DNA of 64,000 nucleotides from Cloacibacterium sp046296655 (GCA_046296655.1 JBKBLE010000010.1:1-64000); one strand, 5' to 3'; shown: positions 27,114-35,547, counted from the first letter of the stretch. Program-made: numbers and translations. The notes: generated from the sequence alone by a model not told the origin.

Positions 27114-27248
27114 AATCATTGAAAATAAGTATTTCAAAAGTGAAAAAAGAGAAATGCTTTGTTTTTTATTTGCTTTAAAATAACGAAAATCTTTTCATCT
27201 TTTGTTGTTAAAAAAATATAGTAATTTCGATTATAAAATTATAAATTC

Positions 27249-28400
27249 TTGAGAAACAACTTTATTTCTAAGATAAACAACTGGTTTGTGTTTGTGCTAT
27301 TAACCATAATAGTTGCAGGATTGGCTGTTTCTTCTAATTTCTTAATCAATCATCTTAGAAAAAAAGAAACCGACAGGATAAAATCGCTTGCAACGGCTAT
27401 AAAATATCTTCAAGACAATAACGTAGATTCTCGATTGAATGACTTATCACTCAATGTTATCGACGAAAATAAGGACATTCCCATTATTATCACCGATAAA
27501 AACAGGAATCTGATTGAAAGTAAAAACATCGACGAAGAAATCTTAAACAATCCCGAAAAACTGAAAAAAAAAATAGCTGAAATGGATGATAAATATCCTC
27601 CATTTGAGATTCAGTTGCCCAATTTCAATAACCAATTTGTGTTTTACGATAACTCAGATTTGCTCAATTATTTGCGTTATTATCCTTATGCGTTAGGTCT
27701 GTTCATCGGTTTGTATCTTCTGTTTTCTTTTTGGTTTTTGCGCACCATCAAAAAATCAGATGAATCCATGTTGTGGGCTGGTTTGGCTAAAGAAACTGCG
27801 CACCAAATCGGAACTCCACTTTCTTCTATGATTGGTTGGGTAGAAGTAATGAAACTCGATGCGAATAGAAATGATGATGGTTTATTGGAAATCAACAAAG
27901 ATATCAATCGATTAAAAACCATTTCTGAGCGTTTTTCGAAAATTGGTTCGGTTCCAGAACTTAATGATTTGAATTTAAAGGAAACGGTTCAGCAAAACTT
28001 TGATTATCTTAAATCTAGAATTTCCAGAAAAGTGAATTTTGAACTCAAAATTCCTTCAAGAGAAATTTTGATTCCTCACAATAGAATTTTGATGAGTTGG
28101 GTGATTGAAAACCTTGTGAAAAATGCGGTAGATGCGATGAAAGGAGAGGGGAAACTGGAAATTTCTCTTTATTCTAAAAATAATTACGTGTTGATAGACG
28201 TAAAAGATTCTGGCTCTGGAATGACCAATACTCAAATACGAAGTGCTTTCAAGCCAGGCTATTCTACCAAAAAAAGAGGTTGGGGTCTTGGTTTGTCTTT
28301 GGCAAAACGTGTCATCAATGAATATCACAATGGCGACATTAAAATTGCTGAATCTGAAGTAGGAAAGGGAACTACTTTTAGAATTGTGCTGAAATCTTAA
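27249..28400 (+). CDS. membrane sensor histidine kinase
   Basis: A 383-residue two-component kinase with a TTG start (no ATG fits ahead of the first membrane helix). Two membrane segments (about 13-35 and 142-163) bracket a small periplasmic sensor. Then come HisKA with AKETAHQIGTPLSSMIGW (phospho-His in HQIGTP) and HATPase with NLVKNAVDAM (N box), DSGSGM (G1) and WGLGLSLAKRVI (G2). No response regulator is directly adjacent; the NtrC-like receiver protein at 30144-31328 is the nearest candidate partner (inference only). The signal is unknown. Confidence 0.9.
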   Translation: MRNNFISKINNWFVFVLLTIIVAGLAVSSNFLINHLRKKETDRIKSLATAIKYLQDNNVDSRLNDLSLNVIDENKDIPIIITDKNRNLIESKNIDEEILNNPEKLKKKIAEMDDKYPPFEIQLPNFNNQFVFYDNSDLLNYLRYYPYALGLFIGLYLLFSFWFLRTIKKSDESMLWAGLAKETAHQIGTPLSSMIGWVEVMKLDANRNDDGLLEINKDINRLKTISERFSKIGSVPELNDLNLKETVQQNFDYLKSRISRKVNFELKIPSREILIPHNRILMSWVIENLVKNAVDAMKGEGKLEISLYSKNNYVLIDVKDSGSGMTNTQIRSAFKPGYSTKKRGWGLGLSLAKRVINEYHNGDIKIAESEVGKGTTFRIVLKS

Positions 28401-28407
28401 AAAAAAA

Positions 28408-28442
28408 AGAGTTTAGAAATCACATTTCCAAACTCTTCTATT
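28408..28442. terminator. bidirectional terminator between kinase and M1 peptidase genes
   Basis: 14-bp stem with one mismatch (AAGAGTTTAGAAAT against ATTTCCAAACTCTT), with A-run before and T-rich tail after, between convergent genes. Confidence 0.75.
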
Positions 28443-28459
28443 TTTTAAATTTTTGAATT

Positions 28460-30067
28460 TTAAATCTTCACAAAATTCACATAGTAATTATCATTAAACT
28501 TCACCTCTTTTTTGTCTTTCAGTTTAATAGTTTGCCAATCTTTAGTTGGATTTAGAGTTGTGTTTTCTATTCTGATAGGCAAGTTGAAACCTTCTACAGT
28601 ATTCGTCCATCTGTATTTTAACGTTTTTCCGTTTTGAGAAAATTCTAAAGTTGGAATTTGAGTAGTTCTTAAATATTGGTCAAAAACAGTGGAGAAATCT
28701 ATTCCAGATTTTTCAGAAATATAATTTTCAATTTGCTGAGTAGTTACTGTTTGATGATAAAAATCTTTACCAATTCCTCTTAAAATTTGTCTGAATTTTT
28801 CATCGTCGTTTAAGGCAGTTCTAATCGTGTGAAGCATGTTTGCACCTTTGTAATACATGTCACCACTTCCTTCGTTTCTTACGCCGTATTTCCCAATAAT
28901 AGGCTTGTCGTTTTCAATATTTTGTCTGATTCCTTTAATGTACAATTCAGCTTTTTCTTTGTTCAAATAATTTTGAGTGAAAAGCGTTTCTGAGTAACAA
29001 GTAAAACCTTCATGAATCCACATGTCTGCTTGATCTTTTGCAGTGATGTTGTTCGCAAACCATTCGTGACCAGATTCGTGAATGATAATGAAATCCCAAT
29101 TTAATCCAACTCCAGTTCCAGATAAATCTCTACCAAGATAACCATTTAAATAATGATTTCCATAGGCTACATTAGACTGATGTTCCATTCCTAAATAAGG
29201 TGTTTCTACCAATTTGTAACCGTCTTCGTAGAAAGGATAAGGTCCAAACCAATATTCAAACGCTTGAAGCATTGGTTTTACCTGAGTAAATTGTTTTTTG
29301 GCTTTATCTAAATTGTAAGAAAGTACATAATAATCGCAATCAAGTTTACCTTTTTCGCCATCATAAATTTCAGAAAAATGTTCGAATTTTCCAATGGTAG
29401 GGACAATGCTATAAAGATTGATAGGGTTTTTGACTTCCCAAGTAAAAACATTTTTGCCTTTTTCTACGGTTTGAGAGATTAATTTACCATTTCCAACTCC
29501 TGTTAAATCTTTTGGCATAATGATTTTCATTTCTATGCCTTCATCTGGCTCATCATTCCAAATATCTTTTGAAGGTAACCAAAGGCTGGTTCCGTCTCCT
29601 TCTTGCGCTACAGAAATCCATGGATTGCCTTGTTCATCTTTGGTGAAAACCCAACCACCATCCCAAGGTGCGTGTTTTGCGATTCTAGGATTCCCGAAAT
29701 ATTCTAAAATCATATAAAATCGTTCTCCTTTTTTGAAACTTTGTTGAGTTTCTATAAAAATGAAATCGTCTTCGGTTTTTACTTGGGTATAATTAAAATT
29801 TCCCATGAAATTTTTAGAATTCATAGGCTTTTGAAGGTCTAATTGAAACGTAGGATTTTCTACATCTTTTGTGATTTCAAAGAAAATGGTGTTTTTTCCG
29901 CTGACTGATTGATCCTGAATATTAGGTTCTACCGTGAGTTCATATTTTTTGACGTCCCAAAAATTTCTAAACGCCGTATCAGAACCTTTTAAAGTATCTT
30001 TTTTGGTAAAAGTTTGTGCAAAGGTGATTTGACTAAAAACTAAAAGAAATAAACCGATTTTTTTCAT
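28460..30067 (-). CDS. secreted M1-family zinc metallopeptidase
   Basis: A 535-residue peptidase of the aminopeptidase N clan. The zinc motif HESGHEW (HExxH) is followed by the distant Glu in WIHEGFTCYSE; YLGMEHQS takes the place of the GxMEN exopeptidase motif. The start is set at the ATG at 30067 because it opens a signal peptide (KKIGLFLLVFSQITFAQ); the in-frame extension to 30127 runs through a terminator hairpin. The C-terminal ERAP-like domain of larger M1 enzymes is absent, usual for this short bacterial group. It probably degrades peptides in the periplasm or outside. Confidence 0.9.
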   Translation of the reverse strand: MKKIGLFLLVFSQITFAQTFTKKDTLKGSDTAFRNFWDVKKYELTVEPNIQDQSVSGKNTIFFEITKDVENPTFQLDLQKPMNSKNFMGNFNYTQVKTEDDFIFIETQQSFKKGERFYMILEYFGNPRIAKHAPWDGGWVFTKDEQGNPWISVAQEGDGTSLWLPSKDIWNDEPDEGIEMKIIMPKDLTGVGNGKLISQTVEKGKNVFTWEVKNPINLYSIVPTIGKFEHFSEIYDGEKGKLDCDYYVLSYNLDKAKKQFTQVKPMLQAFEYWFGPYPFYEDGYKLVETPYLGMEHQSNVAYGNHYLNGYLGRDLSGTGVGLNWDFIIIHESGHEWFANNITAKDQADMWIHEGFTCYSETLFTQNYLNKEKAELYIKGIRQNIENDKPIIGKYGVRNEGSGDMYYKGANMLHTIRTALNDDEKFRQILRGIGKDFYHQTVTTQQIENYISEKSGIDFSTVFDQYLRTTQIPTLEFSQNGKTLKYRWTNTVEGFNLPIRIENTTLNPTKDWQTIKLKDKKEVKFNDNYYVNFVKI

Positions 30068-30100
30068 GAATAAAATATTTTCAGTGTTTAAAAATAACAA

Positions 30101-30124
30101 AAACCACGCAATTTTGCGTGGTTT
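30101..30124 (-). terminator. terminator after the NtrC-like gene
   Basis: Perfect 11-bp stem AAACCACGCAA/TTGCGTGGTTT with a 2-base loop; on the minus strand it is followed by TTGTTATTTTT. Confidence 0.8.
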
Positions 30125-30143
30125 CATATATAATTTTATATTT

Positions 30144-31328
30144 TTATTTTCTTACAAAAGCTGCTACATCTTCAGCTGTTACAGGATTTCCGCCCAAAAT
30201 GATTAAACGCTCTACTACGTTTCTCAGTTCACGAATGTTTCCTGGCCAAGAGAAATTTTGAAGTGCTTCTATCGCTTTGTCATCAAATTTTCTAACTGCA
30301 TTACCTTGTTCATCTGCAATGATTTGAGCAAAATGTTCTACCAAAAGCGGAATGTCCTCCTTTCTAGCATCTAATGGTGGTACATAAATTTCAATCACTG
30401 AAAGTCTGTGATACAAATCTTCTCTGAATTTTCCTTCTTCTATTTCTTTTTGTAGATTTTTATTGGTTGCAGCAACCACTCTTACATCTACTTTTATTTC
30501 TTTGTCACTTCCTACAGGTGAAACTCTGCTTTCCTGAAGCGCACGAAGAACTTTGGCTTGTGCTACCAAGCTCATGTCTCCAATTTCGTCTAAGAAAATT
30601 GTACCTCCGTTTGCTAATTCAAATTTACCTTGTTTGTCTTTTATAGCGCCTGTAAATGAACCTTTTACGTGACCGAAAAGTTCAGATTCTATCAATTCTG
30701 ATGGAATTGCAGCACAGTTTACTTCAATCATAGGGCCTCTGCTTCGTTCGCTTTGGCTATGAATGGCGTGTGCTACCAATTCTTTACCAGCACCATTTGG
30801 ACCTGTAATGAGAACTCTTGCATCTGTAGCCGCAACTTTTTCAATCATGTTTTGAATTTTAGAAAGCGCTTCAGAAGTACCAATCATTTGGTATTTTTTG
30901 TTGACTTTTTTCTTGAGCTGAGTATTTTCTTTTTGAAGAACTTTAGTGGTTTGAACCAAATTTTTACGGTCAAGAGCATTTCTTACGCTGGTAATTAATC
31001 TATTGATGTCAATAGGTTTTGAAATGAAATCGTAAGCGCCATCTTTAAGAGAACTTACAGCAGTATCAATATCAGCATGACCAGAAATCATGACAAAAGT
31101 AGTGTCTGGTTTTAATTGAAGTGCTTGTTTTAAAAGTTCAGTACCAGAAAGTTTTGGCATTTTTATATCTGAAATCACCAATGCAAAATCATCTTTTTCG
31201 ATGAGTTTGTAGGCTTCTAAACCATCTTCTGCAACCAAAACTTCGTAATTGGTTAATTCATCTGATAAAATACTGTGCAGTACACCAGAAATTGCTTTAT
31301 CGTCTTCTACGATTAATACTTTTTGCAT
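30144..31328 (-). CDS. sigma-54 interacting response regulator (NtrC-type) lacking the HTH domain
   Basis: A 394-residue regulator. The receiver domain (1-120) has LVISDIKMPKLSG with the phospho-acceptor Asp, then ISGHAD and FISKPI. The AAA+ domain (about 145-385) has a Walker A-like GPNGAGKELVA, the sigma-54 contact loop GSFTGAIKDKQG, GGTIFLDEIGDM and the WPGNIRELRNVVERL arginine region. Odd: the protein stops at EDVAAFVRK, just where a Fis-type helix-turn-helix would begin, so it has no visible DNA-binding domain and is about 60 residues shorter than NtrC. It may activate sigma-54 from solution, like FleT or FlgR-type proteins. A promoter element lies 4 bases from the ATG. Confidence 0.9.
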   Translation of the reverse strand: MQKVLIVEDDKAISGVLHSILSDELTNYEVLVAEDGLEAYKLIEKDDFALVISDIKMPKLSGTELLKQALQLKPDTTFVMISGHADIDTAVSSLKDGAYDFISKPIDINRLITSVRNALDRKNLVQTTKVLQKENTQLKKKVNKKYQMIGTSEALSKIQNMIEKVAATDARVLITGPNGAGKELVAHAIHSQSERSRGPMIEVNCAAIPSELIESELFGHVKGSFTGAIKDKQGKFELANGGTIFLDEIGDMSLVAQAKVLRALQESRVSPVGSDKEIKVDVRVVAATNKNLQKEIEEGKFREDLYHRLSVIEIYVPPLDARKEDIPLLVEHFAQIIADEQGNAVRKFDDKAIEALQNFSWPGNIRELRNVVERLIILGGNPVTAEDVAAFVRK

Positions 31329-31332
31329 AAGG

Positions 31333-31340
31333 CAAATTTA
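31333..31340 (-). promoter_or_regulatory. -7 promoter element of the NtrC-like gene
   Basis: Minus strand TAAATTTG, exact TAnnTTTG, 4 bases before the ATG; a leaderless transcript is predicted. Confidence 0.6.
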
Positions 31341-31416
31341 ATGATTTATATTCAGTTTTAGTCTTACAGAATTTGTAAAATATATTTCAGAAATTTAACT
31401 AAAAACTATCTTTAAA

Positions 31417-32070
31417 TTAATAATTTCTCACTCCAAAAATCGCAGAACCTATTCTTACAGAAGTAGAACCACATTCTATTGCAAGTGCAAAATCGTCACT
31501 CATTCCCATAGAAAGTGTTTCGAGTTTTTTGAAGGTAGAAAGTTCATCGAATAGAGATTTCAGAACTAAAAACTCAGATTTTACTTGATTTTTATTGTCT
31601 GTGAAAGTTGCCATTCCCATCAAACCTAAAATTTCAATATTTGGGTATTTGTGTTCTAAATAATTGCTGAAAATTTCTTTAGCTTCAGAGATTTCAAGAC
31701 CATATTTGGTTTCTTCTTCGGCAATTTTTACTTGAAGTAAAACTTTAATTTTTCTATTGTTTTTTACTGCTTCTTTGTTGATTACTAATAATAATTTTTC
31801 GGAATCTACACTTTGTATGGTATCTATAAAAGGAGCAATATATTTTACTTTATTAGTTTGTAAATGCCCAATTAAATGCCATTGAATATCAGTAGGAAGT
31901 TCGTTTACTTTGGTTAAAAGCTCTTGCACTTTATTTTCTCCGAAAACTTTTTGTCCGCAATCATAAACTTCTTTAATTTTTTCTATAGGATGAAATTTAG
32001 AAACGGCTACTAATTCTACGTTTTCTGGAATTTGAGCTTTTATTTTATGGTAATTTTCTTGAATAGACAT
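31417..32070 (-). CDS. YggS-family pyridoxal-5'-phosphate homeostasis protein
   Basis: A 217-residue PLP-binding protein of the alanine-racemase N-terminal fold. Seen: LVAVSKFHP with the PLP lysine, FGENKVQELLTK, WHLIGHLQTNKVKY, and GLMGMATF, with SMGMSDDFALAIECGSTSVRIGSAIFG at the end, all strongly conserved. It buffers free PLP and has no known catalytic reaction. The start is put at the ATG at 32070 rather than an in-frame TTG at 32091, which lies on the TAAATTTG promoter element. Confidence 0.93.
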   Translation of the reverse strand: MSIQENYHKIKAQIPENVELVAVSKFHPIEKIKEVYDCGQKVFGENKVQELLTKVNELPTDIQWHLIGHLQTNKVKYIAPFIDTIQSVDSEKLLLVINKEAVKNNRKIKVLLQVKIAEEETKYGLEISEAKEIFSNYLEHKYPNIEILGLMGMATFTDNKNQVKSEFLVLKSLFDELSTFKKLETLSMGMSDDFALAIECGSTSVRIGSAIFGVRNY

Positions 32071-32088
32071 GATTTTGAATTTCTTTTT

Positions 32089-32096
32089 CAAATTTA
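32089..32096 (-). promoter_or_regulatory. -7 promoter element of the yggS-like gene
   Basis: Minus strand TAAATTTG, exact TAnnTTTG, 18 bases upstream of the ATG. Confidence 0.55.
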
Positions 32097-32132
32097 TGAA
32101 GAAAATTTTGGTTTAGAAAATTATATATCGTA

Positions 32133-32144
32133 ATATTGCAATAT
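32133..32144 (+). promoter_or_regulatory. candidate ArsR operator
   Basis: Perfect 12-bp palindrome ATATTGCAATAT, 14 bases before the arsR ATG; autoregulatory ArsR operators are short AT-rich palindromes at this position. Confidence 0.5.
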
Positions 32145-32158
32145 GAAAATATAAAAAT

Positions 32159-32491
32159 ATGGGAATTTCTAAAACCGAACATTTTACCGACGAGCAAAAC
32201 GACATTGCTAAACTCATGAAAGCATTAGCGCATCCTGCAAGAATAGCGATTATAGAATATCTATTATCTATTGACACCTGTATTTGTAATGATATTGTAG
32301 ATGAACTTCCATTGGCACAACCTACCATTTCGCAGCATTTAAAAGAACTGAAAAATGCAGAAATTATTCAAGGAACAATTGAAGGTAAATCCATAAAATA
32401 TTGCATTAATAAATCAACCATCAAAAAATTTGAACAATACATCGACCTCATTTTTCATAAAATGGAAAAAAAAGAAACGGGTTGTTGTTAG
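32159..32491 (+). CDS. arsR: ArsR-family metalloid-responsive repressor
   Basis: A 110-residue winged-helix repressor. The DNA-recognition segment LAQPTISQHLKELKNAEII is clear, and the metal-binding helix carries DTCICND, the Bacteroidetes form of the ELCVCDL arsenite motif; a further Cys pair closes the protein (ETGCC). It heads a four-gene plus-strand operon (30-, 41- and 21-base gaps) with DUF6428, an arsenate reductase and an arsenite pump, which defines its inducer as arsenite or a related metalloid. It should repress the operon via the palindrome at 32133. Confidence 0.9.
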   Translation: MGISKTEHFTDEQNDIAKLMKALAHPARIAIIEYLLSIDTCICNDIVDELPLAQPTISQHLKELKNAEIIQGTIEGKSIKYCINKSTIKKFEQYIDLIFHKMEKKETGCC

Positions 32492-32521
32492 CCTAAAAAC
32501 CAAAAATTCAATTTTAAAAAT

Positions 32522-32989
32522 ATGAAACTTTCAGAAATAAAAAATATCTTAAACAATTTGCAAGAACTGCACTTTCAATTAGAAGACGGAACCGCCGTTC
32601 CAAAGCATTTTCATGTAACAGAAGTGGGGCAAATCAACAAAAAATTTATTGATTGTGGAGGCGTTATTCGTGATGAAAAAGTCATCAATTTTCAGTTGTG
32701 GTATTCTGTAGACGAAGATCATCGTTTAGAAGCTGAAAAACTTCGTAAAATTATTGCTCTTTCCGAAGAAAAACTGCATTTAGAAGACGCCGAAATAGAA
32801 GTGGAATACCAAGAAAATACCATAGGTAAATTTGGTTTGGCTTTTAATGGAAAAGAATTTGTGTTGACCAACAAAACTACCGCTTGTCTTGCAGAAGACG
32901 CTTGCGGAATTCCTGTCAAAAAAACAAAATTAAATTTAAGAGAAATAAATAATACAGCTTGTTGTACACCAAATTCTGGCTGTTGCTAA
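32522..32989 (+). CDS. DUF6428-family protein of the arsenic operon
   Basis: A 155-residue soluble protein of unknown function, recognised as the DUF6428 family that recurs in Bacteroidetes arsenic operons. Seen: KHFHVTEVGQINKKFIDCGG near the N-terminus, a DEDHRLEAEKL helix, EVEYQENTIGKF strands, and a Cys-rich tail ending TACCTPNSGCC, which could bind arsenite or another soft metal. It sits between arsR and arsC. A metallochaperone or arsenite-sequestering role is a reasonable but untested inference from the tail and context. Confidence 0.8.
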   Translation: MKLSEIKNILNNLQELHFQLEDGTAVPKHFHVTEVGQINKKFIDCGGVIRDEKVINFQLWYSVDEDHRLEAEKLRKIIALSEEKLHLEDAEIEVEYQENTIGKFGLAFNGKEFVLTNKTTACLAEDACGIPVKKTKLNLREINNTACCTPNSGCC

Positions 32990-33030
32990 AAATAATTTCT
33001 AACCCGCTAATATAAAAAAATAAAATTTAT

Positions 33031-33645
33031 ATGAGTCCAATAATTAAAGAAATAATAGATAATCTTTCCACTTCAAACATTTCCGAGGAAAGAAAAGTTG
33101 TCCTTCAACCATTGATTGATTTTATCAACAAAAAAGTCGAAAACAGTGAAGAAATCCGCCTGAATTTCATTTGCACGCACAACTCCAGAAGAAGTCATCT
33201 GTCGCAGATTTGGGCGCAAACTATGGCTAATTTTTATGGAATTAAAAACGTATTTTGTTATTCTGGCGGAACGGAAGCGACGGCGATGTTCCCAAAAGTA
33301 GCGGAAACCTTACAAAATCAAGGTTTTGAAATTTTAAAACTTTCAGAAACCGAAAATCCTGTTTATGCCATTAAATTTGATAAAAACGAACATTCAGTAA
33401 TTTGTTTTTCTAAAAAATACGACCACGATTTTAATCCGAAATCTCATTTTGCAGCGATATTAACCTGTGATTCTGCTGATGAAAATTGCCCGATTGTTTT
33501 TGGCGCAGAAGCCAGAATACCTATAAAATACGAAGACCCTAAAAAATCTGATGGAACGCCTGAAATGAACGAAACATATTTCAACAGAAGTTTAGAAATT
33601 GCTACAGAAATGAAATTTGTCTTTGAAAATTTAAGAAAATCATAA
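33031..33645 (+). CDS. arsC: arsenate reductase-like low-molecular-weight phosphatase fold protein
   Basis: A 204-residue protein with the LMW-PTPase P-loop CTHNSRRS (CX5R followed by S) near residue 48, and YSGGTEATAMFPKV, CDSADENCPI further on. Proteins of this fold in arsenic operons reduce arsenate to arsenite with Cys relay. It is longer than pI258 ArsC (about 131 residues), with extra N- and C-terminal parts; flavobacterial relatives are often labelled protein-tyrosine-phosphatase. Context (arsR, Acr3) favours arsenate reduction. The resolving Cys relay is not certain. Confidence 0.82.
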   Translation: MSPIIKEIIDNLSTSNISEERKVVLQPLIDFINKKVENSEEIRLNFICTHNSRRSHLSQIWAQTMANFYGIKNVFCYSGGTEATAMFPKVAETLQNQGFEILKLSETENPVYAIKFDKNEHSVICFSKKYDHDFNPKSHFAAILTCDSADENCPIVFGAEARIPIKYEDPKKSDGTPEMNETYFNRSLEIATEMKFVFENLRKS

Positions 33646-33666
33646 ATCAAACTCATAAAATTTAAT

Positions 33667-34698
33667 ATGAAACCCAAACTAAAATTTCTCGACAGATATT
33701 TAACATTATGGATTTTCATGGCAATGATTTTTGGAGTTTTGCTCGGAAAATTTATTCCAGCAATTCCAGAAACCATCAATCAATTTTCTAGTGGAACCAC
33801 TAATATTCCATTAGCGATTGGTTTGATTCTGATGATGTTTCCGCCTTTAGCTAAAGTAGATTATAGTCTTTTGCCTATGGCTTTTAAAGACCGTAAAACG
33901 ATGGGAGTTTCTTTGCTTCTCAATTGGATAATTGGTCCGATTTTGATGTTCGTTTTGGCGATTATTTTCCTGAAAGACGAACCCAATTATATGGTTGGAT
34001 TGATTTTAATTGGTTTGGCAAGATGTATCGCAATGGTGATTGTGTGGAATGATTTGGCTTCTGGAAATCGTGAATATGCCGCAATGTTGGTGGCGTTAAA
34101 TAGCATTTTTCAAGTGTTTACGTACAGTTTTTACGCTTGGTTGTTTATTAATTTTTTACCTCAATATTTAGGTTTTGGAAATTTTGATATCTCAGTTCCC
34201 ATGAAAGATGTAGCGATAAGTGTTGCCATTTATTTGGGAATTCCTTTTGTTGCAGGTTTTTTGACAAGATATTTCTTGATTCAGCAAAAAGGAAAAGAGT
34301 GGTACAATAGAGTTTTCGTTCCGAAAATTTCGCCCATTACTTTGTATGCATTGTTGTTTACAATAGTAGTGATGTTCAGTTTAAAAGGCGATAAAATTGT
34401 AGAATTACCTTTTGATGTGCTTAAAATAGCGGTTCCATTGGTGATTTATTTTGTTTTGATGTTTTTCACCAGTTTCTTTATCAATCGTAAATTAGGCATC
34501 GATTATGATAAAAATGCATCGGTTTCTTTCACCGCCACTGGAAATAATTTTGAACTCGCGATTGCTGTTGCCATTGCAGTTTTTGGGATTCATTCTAAAG
34601 AAGCTTTTGCAGGAGTAATTGGGCCACTTATCGAAGTTCCAGTGCTTATTTTACTGGTAAAAGCAAGTCTTTGGTTAAAGAAAAAATGGTATAAATAA
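33667..34698 (+). CDS. arsB: ACR3-family arsenite efflux transporter
   Basis: A 343-residue inner-membrane transporter with ten hydrophobic segments. Family signatures: LDRYLTLWIFMAMIFGVLLG at the start, GLARCIAMVIVWNDLASG with the essential Cys in TM4, and FTATGNNFELAIAVAIAVFG with the conserved Glu in TM9. Acr3 pumps arsenite out in exchange for protons; arsenate must be reduced first by the upstream arsC product. It ends the operon; two palindromic hairpins follow. Confidence 0.95.
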   Translation: MKPKLKFLDRYLTLWIFMAMIFGVLLGKFIPAIPETINQFSSGTTNIPLAIGLILMMFPPLAKVDYSLLPMAFKDRKTMGVSLLLNWIIGPILMFVLAIIFLKDEPNYMVGLILIGLARCIAMVIVWNDLASGNREYAAMLVALNSIFQVFTYSFYAWLFINFLPQYLGFGNFDISVPMKDVAISVAIYLGIPFVAGFLTRYFLIQQKGKEWYNRVFVPKISPITLYALLFTIVVMFSLKGDKIVELPFDVLKIAVPLVIYFVLMFFTSFFINRKLGIDYDKNASVSFTATGNNFELAIAVAIAVFGIHSKEAFAGVIGPLIEVPVLILLVKASLWLKKKWYK

Positions 34699-34756
34699 CA
34701 ATAAATTTTAGTCAAATTAATAATGGAAATTCGAATAAAATATTAAAATCAATTGG

Positions 34757-34774
34757 AACGGGCTTTAGCCCGTT
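34757..34774 (+). terminator. palindromic hairpin after the ars operon
   Basis: Stem AACGGGCT/AGCCCGTT with loop TT, followed by TTCAAATTTT; possible terminator, also the first of two related GGCTTTAGCC palindromes. Confidence 0.55.
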
Positions 34775-34795
34775 TTCAAATTTTAAAAAAATCAA

Positions 34796-34809
34796 TTGGC
34801 TTTAGCCAA
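34796..34809. repeat. second GGCTTTAGCC-type palindrome
   Basis: TTGGCT/AGCCAA with loop TT; both this and the hairpin at 34757 are preceded by ATCAATTGG, so they look like two copies of one short element. Confidence 0.5.
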
Positions 34810-34812
34810 AAT

Positions 34813-35502
34813 TTAAATAATTTGTTTTAACAATCTTTCCTTCAAAATCTTCATTCCTTCTGTAGCAGATGTTTTCAAGAAATTTTCGTGTTTGGTGAAC
34901 TGGTTTTCTAAATGAGGATCGATTACATAAATTTCACAATTTTTTGGAACGTAATGAATCAATCCCGCAGCTGGATACACTTGCATAGAAGTTCCTATCA
35001 CGATGAAAATATCAGCTTCAGAAGCAATTTTGGCGGCATGATCCATTTCTGGAACCATTTCGCCAAACCAAACAATATGAGGACGAAGTTGATCTCCAAA
35101 TTCATCACAATCACCTAAATTACAGTCATTTTCCCAGTCGTAAATTTTCGTTTCATCATTTACCGAACGTACTTTTTTCAGTTCACCATGAAGATGAATA
35201 ACTTTTTTAGAACCCGCTCTTTCTTGTAAATCATCTACATTTTGGGTGATGATGTGTACGTCAAAATATTGTTCTAAATCTGCAAGAATCTGGTGAGCGA
35301 GATTGGGTTTTACTTCTTTCAGCTGTCTTCGTCTCAAATTATAAAAATCTAAAACCAACTGAGGATTTCTAGCAAAACCTTCTGGCGAAGCCACATCTTC
35401 TATTCTGTGATTTTCCCAAAGTCCGTTAGAATCTCTAAACGTAGAAATCCCGCTTTCCGCAGAAATTCCTGCACCAGATAAAACGACGAGTTTCTTTTTC
35501 AT
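34813..35502 (-). CDS. cobB: Sir2-family NAD-dependent protein deacylase (CobB-like)
   Basis: A 229-residue sirtuin starting at the ATG at 35502 (MKKKLVVLSGAGISAESG), which is the family start. NAD and catalytic motifs: GAGISAESGISTFRD, TQNVDDLQERAG, HLHGEL with the catalytic His, GTSMQVYPAA. The YNLRRRQ segment gives the Tyr-x-x-Arg pair that in SIRT5/CobB reads acidic acyl groups such as succinyl-lysine. Odd: only two of the four zinc cysteines can be seen (DCNLGDCDE); the first CxxC pair is replaced by KVRSVNDETK. It stands alone between the ars operon and copA. Confidence 0.9.
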   Translation of the reverse strand: MKKKLVVLSGAGISAESGISTFRDSNGLWENHRIEDVASPEGFARNPQLVLDFYNLRRRQLKEVKPNLAHQILADLEQYFDVHIITQNVDDLQERAGSKKVIHLHGELKKVRSVNDETKIYDWENDCNLGDCDEFGDQLRPHIVWFGEMVPEMDHAAKIASEADIFIVIGTSMQVYPAAGLIHYVPKNCEIYVIDPHLENQFTKHENFLKTSATEGMKILKERLLKQII

Positions 35503-35518
35503 TAATTTATAGTTTTGC

Positions 35519-35534
35519 CACGAATACACGAATT
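35519..35534 (+). repeat. 8-bp tandem doublet
   Basis: CACGAATA directly followed by CACGAATT, just upstream of the sirtuin start (it reads on the plus strand). Confidence 0.35.
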
Positions 35535-35547
35535 TATGAAATATTTG

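Noticed and set aside
30068..30127. N-terminal extension of the M1 peptidase to an ATG at 30127
   Set aside because: It reads through the terminator of the neighbouring gene; the signal peptide begins at the ATG at 30067.
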